Shown here: piece after piece, positions 48,201 to 60,200 of the stretch
Numbering within the stretch: position 1 is the first letter of the stretch
How the letters are laid out: each line of letters opens with the position of its first letter
Source: Marisa cornuarietis
Taxonomy: Eukaryota > Mollusca > Gastropoda > Architaenioglossa > Ampullariidae
DNA: 64,000 nucleotides
Direction: 5' to 3'
Assembly (NCBI GenBank): GCA_004794655.1
Contig: SMMW01000521.1
Coordinates: 5,252,501 to 5,316,500, forward strand
Program-made: the position numbers and the translations under genes
The notes under the pieces: model-generated
Told to the model about the DNA's origin: nothing
Seen by the model: only the letters and a program-made list of their open reading frames with translations
The model's database searches: none

Positions 48201-51200
48201 ACACCACATGTAAGCATTTAAGATATTACCTTCAGCAGGTGTTTATCAAATGAATCATTATTAGTCTTATTCAGCAGTAAAATCTACAAAACCTGCTCTC
48301 ACTGTCTTGCATTGGCCTATTAAAGTATGCATTTTACCAAAATTATGACTTTTTGAAGTCATGCGACTTACTTAGGCAGTGTCTTGTTCTGCTGCCACAG
48401 CCGACACGTCTTTACGTTGAACCAAGGAAAACACCTTTCCATTTGCTGGAGGAGATGACAGAGGGTACATTTAATTTTTAACAAAATTATCCCTTACACA
48501 CTTCACTTATTCATCAGCTTTTAAATCAGGTGTAATATTTTTATTTGATGTTCTGCATGGAATGATTCATACTTTGTTATATGTCTTAAAAATGAAGAAA
48601 ATGAACTCAAGCTTAAACGTAAATTAAACGCTTCTTTAATATGTTATAAACTTAAAAGGTGCCATAGGCTACTTCTGTTGTAACCTGTGATTAACATTAA
48701 CAAGACATTTAACTCAACAGCATCTTTGTCATGATAACAATGAGTAAGAAATGTGAGACTAAGGTATTCATGATGGCTACGCAAGCCCATACCTTTATAA
48801 ATATTGAACGGACCGAGTTATTATGCTTCTTCCGGGTGGGCAACTGGTCCTCATCATTAAGAGCCGTCTGGATGATGCGCACCATATCTTCACTGAACTC
48901 CTCCTGCATACACACATGCATGCAAGCCCACATGCAGACTTCTAAAACAAAATCCACACTCACACTACCATGAACTACAGAGGATGTGGGATATGAGCAG
49001 CTGCTTGTCCCTAAAAGCACAGAAAAAGATAAAGTACAAGAAAACAAAGTTGTGAGAAGATTCCCTATGGTGAATCTTCCTCAATACTTCTTGGAAATCC
49101 TTTTTTTTTAAAAAGACAATGTCACGAGTCATTGTCATTTGGGAGGATGTTAAAAGAGAAAAATAGTTCTCACTCTTTCAAGCTAGATCAATAAAACGGT
49201 GGACCGCAATAGAACCTCAGCATAGCATTCTTTGTATTCAAAGAAAAGTTATTGTGCTTCTGTCTAAACTATAATCAGCTTTTTGAATAAGCTTGAGTGG
49301 TATTTGAATGCAAGCATATGTCCACACACATGAACACTTGCATCCAAATGAACAAACTAAACTATGTCAAATTATGTGCATTACACTCTAAAAACTTTAG
49401 GGAGTCTACTATGTAGCGCAGCTTATGTACAGCTATTTTACTTCCAATACTGAAAGCTGGGGAGTTGCTCTTGCTTCCAACTCACCACACTGTTGTACAT
49501 TCCAGCTTCAAGCTTCAGTCTCACGGCATGAAAATCACGGGGAAAATCCTGGCCCATGCTTGCGCCTTCAACATGTCCTGTGCCTCCAACTTGTTCACTA
49601 GGACTCTGAGGTGACAACAGTGCACAATTCCCAACTCTTGTTGCACATTCTGAGCTTGTCTCCCTACAGACCCTATCCTCATCTGCTTCACAAGTTTCTT
49701 TTGAGACATCACAGGCACTGAGGTGCTCAGGGGAGTTCTGAGTCCTCTGTATCTCGTCTTCATTTTTCTGCAATGCATCCTGCATGTCATTCTGTTCTCT
49801 AGTCATGATGCTCTGTCCCTGGGCATCTATTATCTGCCCTTGCATGTCGAGGCCTGGCTCCTCAGCCACTCCCGTAACAGACAAAAATGCCTCAAAAAGG
49901 TTCCGGGACACATTTTTGCTTTGTAAGTGCCGTTCTGAGACATCGTCTCCTAACTTCATTTTGTCTTGTCCTGTTTCGTTGGATATGCTGTTCCCATGTC
50001 TGTAGGAGGTAACGTGCTCTTCATGTGACTCATCACAAGTTAGATCAGCAGCAGAACTGATTAGCATGTCTCCACCAGCACTTTCAACGGGGTGGCCCAT
50101 TAAATTGGGCCGTGGACACAAGGTCATATTGAGGTCGCAATCTGAAGAGTCTCCTGAAGCTAGTCGCTCAAAGATGCCAGTTTCCGACATTTTGGATGCT
50201 TTGTGTTGGGAGTCTAGAGAACTTTCACATCCTATATTAAGACTAGAGCACACCACACTACTGGGACAATCTGAACTGGTCAGTCCCAGCTTTGCCGCAC
50301 TGTTGATGACTTGATGCTGGCCACTCATTTCAGTGCTGATCTTTAATGAACTGCCAACAGTCTTGTCTATTTCTGAAGTGCTCTTCTTCAATGTATCGGT
50401 AATACATGCAACACCCGTGTCTATTTCTGAAGAGCTGACTGGACATTGACAGTTCTCTCCACTTACAGTTTCTGGCTTCTCTACCTGTTTGCTTGAAGCA
50501 GTCTTTAAAGATAATATTGCATCACTCATGCCATCTCCAAAAGCGTGAAGATCGACATCGCTGGAAGGCATGCTGGGTGCTGCTGCTTTACAATTGTGTT
50601 CCAAGGTCTCATCTCCCAAAGTAATTGAGTTTTCATTGGCTAGGTGCTCTGATTCTGAGCGCTCTTCCTCGTCATCCTGACTAGCACCAGTCTGTGTGTC
50701 CTGCAGGCTCAGCTGCTCACCACTGGCATCATAACCAGCTTCAAGGACAGCAACCTTTTTCCGCAGGCCTGCCTTCTGAATCCTCTCCTTTTCTTTCTGA
50801 AAAAAAGATCAGCTGTTACTATCAACAGAAACATCATTCCGAGAAGAAGCAATGAATTTTTATAGATATATATATATAGTAAAAGACCCACCAATGTGAG
50901 CACATCAGAACTTGTCCAAATTGCAAAGACAAATGCTAATAGCATTCCATACTGCAGAGAAGGGAAACCTAATAAGGCATTCTGTACAACCTATACAATA
51001 AAATGGGTACTTTCACACAGGCTAGATATTATTGAACCATTTTACTTCTGTGTGTATGTGTGCATGGACATGTGCACAGGTATATGCATTCATTCATACC
51101 AGATTGTTTTCCAACCCCCAGTATTTCTATGGATGCTCAGGATATTTGTCTTTTATTCATGTGAATTTGTTATGTGCATTTGTTGTTTATTTTTGTGCAT

Positions 51201-54200
51201 GATCTAGATGATACCCTCTTCCTCTTTCCAACCGTTTCTTCACTTACAGTCTCATCAATGCAGACTAAGTGATGAGCACACTTGAAGGATGCCAGCGAAT
51301 CAATCACACTACGCAATCCCGCCAACAGTTCTTGTTGCAGCACCGACTGCCATTGGGCAGGTCCCGATGGACAGCACACACGACAGGTGTACTGCATGTC
51401 CTCGGGCAAGGATGACAACAACTGATACATCTCATCTGCAGCACAAACAAAAGCATCATCCCAATCAGCAAAAAAACAAAACATGAGGTGATAGGTAAAT
51501 ATCAGTCTTTTCCCTGTGCAATTTCTTGATACACAGAGGTATCTTATTCTTAACATAAAGTATCACACACAAAGCATTCTTTGAAATCAACGAGTTCCAA
51601 CAAGTTCCTGTGTTACAGTATTGTTAATGCATACAGCGAAAGGTTTCAAAACAGTCTCTTTACTCTATAAACATATTCAGGCATTGCACAAACCTGTTGA
51701 CTATTCTCCTTTTGCATACATCCCTGCAGTGCATGAATCTGTTAACCCTTCACATCTGGCATTCACCCAAGCATTGCACTGCAGGTAACCATTCACATCT
51801 ATGCACCCAGCCATTGCACTAACCTGTTAACCCTTCACATTTGGCATGGACCCAGCTGTCGCACACTGAGCACTGAACCATTTTGGACTCCCAGTCATCA
51901 TCCGAATAGCATTTGCGACAAATAGGGCAGAAGTTACCTAGAAACAAAGAAGAACATGCTAACATACACACATCTGTAATTGTCATGACAAGAAATTACC
52001 TGTTCCTTTGCTTGCTTTGCCATTTCACCTTCACATATTCTGCTATACGAAAACTATAAACTTAGGAAAATTATTAACTTGTACTCTTCCTAAAAAAACA
52101 AAGGAGGTAACAACAACAAAAAAAGGAACAAATTTATTGTTGACCCACCTTTATCCATTAATCTGCCACACTCATAGCAAAGAGAGAAGTCATATGTCCA
52201 TGTGGCATTGTGACCTGCACCAGGAGTTGTTGCACCACAAGATTTGCACCGTACACACTTGGTACACACCCACACGTTTCGTCGTGATGGCCGTGTAGGA
52301 TATGCTGGCCCCAGGCACTCTGGGTGGTATGTATCCTGGAAAAGAAATGGTGCACTAGAAATGGATTAAGAGAGAACTACATATTTTCTTTTTTGCTGAC
52401 ATTATGACACTGCCGTTTAGAAATGAAGTTATAAAAAAAGTTTTGTTAACTCTTTTGTTAACTTTTTATAGTCACATCAGGGCAGAGATTTCATCATGAC
52501 ACTTAGGAATAAACTGCTAAAGAAATAATTTTACTGCAATTTCTTACATGGTGCACATACTCATCTTGTTACAAAAAACCTTGACACACACCTGTTTACA
52601 CCCGTGAAGTATTTCACTACACAATCATAACTCACTGACCTGACATCTGTCACACTGTAGAAGCCCACACTGCAGACCACAAACATGGCAAAACTGACAG
52701 CGTTTACAGCACCAGTTGTCTGCCCCTCCTGCTTCCAGAAGTGGCCGGTCTTCTTCCTCCAGGCAGAACCAATGGAATGGCTCACAGCAAACACTGCAGT
52801 ACAACAGCTACAGAACAAAAGTATATTCTTAAATGAAAATATTGACAAAAAGAAAAAAAATCAAAGAGAGGCATAAATGGAAGGATAAACCTGCTTAGAA
52901 ATGTCTACGTAGTCACCTTTTCACATCCTGCAGAACCGCAGAGGAAACAGACAGCACGCATGCAGGAAGGCCCAAACATGGTGAGGGCCAGTCCTCTGCT
53001 CCAGGTAGTTTCTATGTCATAATCTTCCTGTCAAACAATAAGTTATTTTTATTAACATAACAATTAGCTTGCTCAGTGGGCCTCTTTTTCCAAGCACCAT
53101 GATTGTTTTCAAAACTTACAATTTTTAAATTTAAAAAATCTTAATATTACAGCATTTTTCACTAAATAGCAGTCATGTATTAGCAGCTTTTGAAAAGCAT
53201 GTTTTTGTAATCATCAAGGTCTACACTGTTTTGTTTTTTAATGTTGAGTTAAATGAGCAATGTCTTTTGGAAATTGCAATCTTTTGTGAGCTTGACAGTC
53301 TAATAAATGAAAGAAATAATGGACATTTTACCTTAAAGTCAGCATGCACAATGCTGATAACGTTGCTAGGAAGAGACCAATATGTGGCTGTGTTAAACAC
53401 AGGTTGTGGCACAACTGGTGGCATTTGCAACCGCAAACCTGTCTGTGCACACACAAATATCCACACACACACACACACATGCACGTGCAGGCAGAGAATA
53501 CACACACATATGCACACATCACACAAAGTAAAACTTCAACTTCAGTGACTACTAACCATTATCAATTGACTCAAAAACATATTTTTAAGAATATCATCTA
53601 CGTCTATGTCTTTAACATTCTTCAGTTCTTTGCAAGTCAATGATATATAGCAAAATAAAAACAAGCCATTTGTGCTCTGAAAAGCAGAAGTCCATTTCAA
53701 AAGAAAGTATGCTAACTAGATCTGTTATATTTCGAAGTAAAGTAACAACTGAGTCTTTTAAATAACATGACAAATGTTATGACATGACAAATGCACAGAG
53801 AGAAACAAAAGAACGACAATGTTAGCTTCTAATTTACAGCAAAATTTGGTGTTATTCTTCCTTTGCCATGACATTTCTAAATAGATTGTATTTTACCTTT
53901 TCTTTGCGTTTCAGGAGACGTCGGCGATGATAAGCCAGATTTGTGTACGACATCTCAACAGCCGCCACAACCTCAACACCTCCATCCTGAGACCCCTCCT
54001 CTAGCAATGCTCGTCGATGAACACGACCAGAAGGTGACCTGTAGTTTTTTGGCATGTGATGATCACCATCCTCTGCCACATCATCCTCTCTTTCATCTTG
54101 TGCTTCGGCTTCCTCTGACATTGCGACCATTTGGGAAAAAAAGCCAGGAGATGGCCGTGCAGACCGTGCTGGACCCTGACGCATCTGAGAAGAGTCCACT

Positions 54201-57200
54201 TCATCATTGCCCAATGTCTTGGGCTGGATAAATGCTTCCGTGGCTTGCCTGGAATAGCGAGGCCTGCGGCATCTCCGCTTGCTAGAACAACATAAAGACG
54301 TGAAAACTGCCAGAGGTTTCCTTCTTCCTTCACTATTACATATTAAGTGTATGCACATCAGTCTTTTAAAAACAAAAACATTAAAGCTTTATATTGTTTT
54401 CAAGCTGACTTTATAGAAAAGACATTTACATAATTAAGGAATATTTTAACTTTTTATTTGCATACCTTTAAGGCATTTAATGAAGTTCAGTAATTCTCCA
54501 ATTTTAAAGACACAAACTTCAATGTTACAGGTAATATGCCAGTACTCACATGCATGCTTGCTTCAGAATGTTCTGGCCTCCAAACTTTGGTCTGTCACTG
54601 TTGCATAAAATTATTATGAAAAAAAAATCTATATAAATTATTATAAAATAACAAGACAATAATGACAGTGATGTCCCTTTGCCAAACTAACTTGAGGGAA
54701 CTGCTCTTTTTTTCGTCCTTTTTTTTTGGTCTTGTCCATGGAACTACATCAAATTTGGTGACTCCTTGTTTCCTTTTGCTTTTTTTATGCCATATGCCTC
54801 TGGGTTTTTTTCAGTTGTTCTTTATAAATAATCACTTACACACACACACATGTATATAAGTGCATAAAATAAGAAATGAGTTAGCTTTTTATTAAGAGTC
54901 AATGTACTCATATGCTGGGAATTATTTTAAAATGAACTTAACGAGATCATAAAGAAAAAATGTTGCATTCATGTTGCCCTTTCAATCCATTGTCATGGTC
55001 AAATACAAACATGATGTGAACAGTGTGCACTTTAATAATCATGGCAAGCATATTTTTCCTCAGTAATAAGATAACTAACCCTAACGACTGCAACCTATGG
55101 AATCAGTATTAGTGCAACAATCAACTTACCGACAGTACATGCACTTTCCACAATCAACAGCTAGGCATCCCTCACACTCTTTGCATCGACCTTTTCGTCG
55201 GCGAATACCACTTTTAAATGTCCTCTTGACAAGCTTGAATCTTCTACCCCTCCGTGTCACTTGTGGCGTCTTTGTCAAACCATGCCATTCATCTTCCGAG
55301 GAGTCTAAATGAATAATCATCTTAAACTTTAATAGGATTTTTTTATTTAAACCATTCTTATTTCATTAACTCGAAGTCAAATAAGAATGGTTTATGGATT
55401 GGGAGGGAAGTCTACATTTCTAATACCATTCATTATTTTTTAAGAAAAAAATTTATTACGAAAGCATTAATAAGAGGCAAAACCATCCACAACCTGTAGC
55501 TTTTCTCAGATTCCATCTCACTAACTTATGTTCTTCAAGTTAAAGACTGTCCTACACTTTAAACCCTTCCGCAAAAAAAAAAGAGAAGAAGAGCAGAAAA
55601 TGTCCAGTTAATATATTCTTAGTGCAAAAAAAAATATATATATATTATTAATAAATAAAAAGATCGCCCTGACTACTCAAATCTGATGATGCTCAAACAG
55701 TTTATCAGCTGAAAGAAAATTGCTGCCACAGTGTCTAGACAACACTAAATAATAAAAGACAAACCCTTAGTCGCCTCCTTTTCTGTGCCCTGAGTTCGGA
55801 GAAGTCTCTCCTTTTCTGGGGATGGTAGAGCACTGAGAGTTGGCGATGCTGACACTTCAGATGGAAAAGTCGCCAGAGGTTTGCTTACAACCATTGCTGC
55901 CCGTCGGCAGACATGCTTGATACGAGGCCCTCCGGAGGCAGCTGATCGCTCTGTGACTTCCGGCTTTTCTCCAGACCCTTCTCCAATTTGTTTTTTGCTA
56001 TGTATAGCAACAGGAGAAAGGGAGGATATGATTCGAGGTGGAGATGCTGGCAAAACAGAAAGGCAAAACATTTGTTACGACAACTGCTCTTGACACTTTT
56101 TCTCTCTTGCCCGAGATTTCTCAACTGGTAGTTTTTGATCAAATCAAAAAAAGGCATTAATAAAAAACAAAGCATCTAATCAATATCTTTGGTTCATCTG
56201 TATGAACATACACTTATCTCCTTTCAACGCTGTGAAGCTTCAAGTTCTCAAATATATTTTGTGTTTGATGGTTTAGGAGATATCCCAGTCGGGGATGTTC
56301 ATGCCAACCCTTTTTTTTCCCTCGACTTCTGCATTTTTTCTGTGTTCACCACAGCCATTAACTGAAGTCTGCTTACTGCTCACACATTCCAGCTAGTTCT
56401 AACTGTAATTTTTTTCTTTAAATCAGCTAGACATACCCCTACAGAGTAGCCTGACATCATGTTGTTCTTTAGTGATCAAAAGATACACTTTTATTTTACA
56501 AATTTTTAATACAGGAAAACAAAATATAACCAGTTTATGGCATGAGTTCCAGAGATACCTTGAATCCTCAGGCTTGTTGACTGACATAACAATATATGAA
56601 GAAACAAAGAAGTTCAACAACAGGCTACAAACCTGAAAGTTTTTGAAATGCTTTCACAATTCTGTTAACAAACTAATCACTATTTTACAAAGATCTACTG
56701 CTGCACAAATACGTAGAGCAGTGTATAAACTAACTCACTAAAACTTCAAGCTCAAGAAGGGAAAGTGTTTCCCATCAGAAAGTTTTGAAGTTGATAGTCT
56801 GGTGATTACTTTTAGTCTTTCAACTACATCCACTAATCACAAAATCAAATGTCAAGACTCTTGCACAACATTTTAAAGCATCTTCTTCGTCCCCTTTTTA
56901 CAGTAAAATTTAGATCTCAAATAGAATGTGCAGGAAGAAAGAAAAAGTACATAAATGATACAACTGTAGCTGATGCTCAAGAAAATTACACAAGTGTACA
57001 CATTATTTTTCACACTTGACCATGCCACACCCTCAATAGGTATTTGCCATGTATTAAAGCCCATAAATATCAGCAAAAAAAAGGGTAGTTTAGACAGGCA
57101 AGAAAATGTTAACTAGTTAACTAAGAAAAACGAGCATTAGATTGCACTCACCAAATCCACCAGGACAGCCAGAGGGTGACAGACCGGACAGCAAGGGTGA

Positions 57201-60200
57201 TGACTGGCTAGTAGGAGAGTCAAATGGATGGGAGGCACCAGGAAAGACAGAAATTGAGAGAGGACTGGTCACCGATGACCTCAGCAATGGCTGACCTTGC
57301 ATTTCATGCCTCTTTCCTTGCTGCCTAGCTTCCCTTTTCAACTGTGCCTTCAGAGAACGAGCCAGGGCTGCTTTGGAACGGTTCAGGGCAGTTCGGTTCA
57401 GCTGCAACTTTGCTTTGCGAAGAACAATCTGGCCACTGCGCTTTGTCAGCAAGGACTCTTTCCCATCCTTGCCATGATGATGGAGTTTCATTGGTCCTGC
57501 GCGAAAGAAAGCTTTGGGCGCAGAAGATGGTTCTCTTGGGAAAAGTATAAATTTGCTTTCCATCACTTCCGCATGGTTGAGTTCCGCTCTATTGGAAATG
57601 GTGTTTTTAGCATTATCTTCTTTCTCACCACCAGCTGCAGTCTTTTCACTCAAGTCCTCAGCACTGGCCTCCAAACCAAGCTTCATCCTCACTTTCAGGC
57701 TAGGCATACGCAGTCGCTTGCCCTCAACAATGAGTGGCTGCTCTAACAATCCCTTTTTAAAGGGAGATAATTCCTCTGTACCTACATGACACACCAGATC
57801 CCCAGAAACAGATGCGTCAAAATCTACGCCGCTGGATGTCACAGGATTACCCTGACATTCTGTGTCAGTTGATGGTTTCCCCTTGGGCAGCGACGTTGTG
57901 GTAGCCTCACTACTACTGGCAGCTTGGTCAGCTTTGCCCAATTTTCTTCCAGCAGTTATACAAGATGAGGAGCTTGTTATGGCACTTTCTGTACTTTTCT
58001 CACCATTGGAGCCAGATGCATCTTCTATGAGACTTTGGGGCTTAGATGCCTTCTTCTTTTTTTTAGGTGTATTTAAATTAGCATCTCCTGTCTTGCATTG
58101 TTCAGACTTTTCCAGGGTGGCTGATGATGGATGACCACCTGCACTTCGTGTTCTCACTTTGACACTTTTTTTAGTGGTGTTAGAAATGTCTGATTTATCT
58201 AACTGCAGGATGCCACTAAGTTGTGAGCCACTGTTTGGTGCTTCAATCTTCTCTGACCAACGACCACTTAAAGTGTGGGTGACAGGGTTTACAGATTCTG
58301 TTTTGTCTGAATGCTTGCCTTTTCTAGGTGATGAAACAGTATCAGCAGATGTGTCCATTCTAGGTCTCTTGGAAAGTAGGGACCCCACCACAGAATCTTC
58401 TTCTAAAAAACGCTTGTTGGGAATTATGACTCGCGAAGAACGTGAATATTGTGGCAACACAAACATAGGTGTCACCCTTTTGTGATGGCTAGGCTGGACT
58501 GGAGAATCTTTCTCACCTGAGTGAAGTGTACCTTTGATCTTGGATGGAGGTCTGCCCCTGCCCCGTTTGACTACCCTGTCTGCATCAATAACATGTTTGG
58601 CTCCTCGAGGTGGCCGCCCATGGCCTCTCCTGGCTTTCTTGAGAATCTGCTTGACAACAGACTTCGGCCTTTTTTCCAGAGCCCTTGACTGCTTCTCTGA
58701 TATCTTTACTTTACTACTGATCACCTTTTTTGTTAATTTTGGCCAAGTCATCTTCACTTTGTCTGCAACTTTGACCTTTCTCAGTTTGTGTGGTTTTGGT
58801 GTTTCAGTGGAAGGTCTATGTCGTCTCAAATTGTGAAATGTCGATTCACTACTTTTTTCCCTTTCTTCTGGTACTGGCTTATGACCCTGTTCGTTCTGTT
58901 TTGGGGTACTTTCTGCAGGGATTTGCTTATCTGGAGTAGCTTTCTCCCCAGTTCTTTCACATGACGATGATGTCTTATCGTCTCTGACACTATGTTTGCG
59001 AGGTCGACCCACCTTCTGTACCACTCGACCTTGCAATGCATGTTTATGCTTTGCTTTCAGAGATGCCAGCAGTTGCTTACCTGCTAGTACGTTTGGCCAA
59101 AGCATTTTATTACTGCATATCTTGGTCCCAGAATTGTCTCCTTGACCCTGTTCCTTTTCAGGATTATCCTGGGCTTCTTTATTAGTTGTTTCCTCCACAT
59201 CGGAACCATGATTGATTTCTTGAGAAAGTATATGTGACATATGACCTATGGAGGGTACACGATGGATGCCCAGAGATTGAAGCTTCTGAGCCTGAAGTCT
59301 TTTTTCTTTTTGTATAACCGCCTTGAGTTTCTTTCTTGAAATCCGAACATCTTCAGCTGTGAAGCCCTCAAATTCTTCATCCTGTTGGTGGTCCACAAAT
59401 AAATACACACATAAGCAAAAGCACATCTACGTGAACAATCAAAAATATATTATATGTGAATAATGTGAAACCATGCAAGCCTGAAGAAAAAATCAGCACA
59501 AAACTACATTAAATAGTTAATAAAGGCTTAGACTGAAGATTTAGATTTTCCATCATATCACACGGTCAAGTATTGACAGGAGTTTCATACAACACCTTTT
59601 GCAGCAAGATATCCAACATCTTGAAATGTTCCTTTACCTAATTATGCATAATGGTTCCTAATGTTTCTATGTGGAGAAGTTTTCACAGAACTACAACTTA
59701 TACTTGTTTCAAATGATAACTAGCTTGTGTGCAGCCCTTTTGTACACATTAAACATTTCCTCTACAGTTCTTTAAAAAAAATTTAAAAAACTCAATATGC
59801 CATGAACACGAACACTGCTTTCTGTATCGATTATATGGTTTCCTCGCAGTGTCAAGTCCAACGAGGAACTTATTTTTTGTCATGCTTAAGTGTGTGTGTG
59901 TGTGTGCAAGCATTTTGTACCAGGACAATTAGCCTTATTCCTACTTTAAAGACTTCTAACAATGTTTAACTTTTGAGTTAAAAACGTGAGGACAGTTCTG
60001 ACCAATAATACTGTAGATCAGCTTGACTTCCCTAACATTAACTACTAATAATTTATACAAAGCCAGAAAGACATCAACACATGATTTTATCTGATCATGC
60101 ATTATTAAAAGCTGGTGCACAATTACAATACTGGTATGCCAAATAGTTGTTGATCTAAGTACAATAATTTTTTCACCAGCAATGTCTATATTACCCTATG

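Noticed and set aside
51824..51832. A KMT2 exon 11 donor at GAAGG/GTTAAC
   Set aside because: It would give a stop on joining to exon 12; the donor ACAG/GTTAGTG at 51823 keeps the frame and yields CEGLTDEMY, matching the family.
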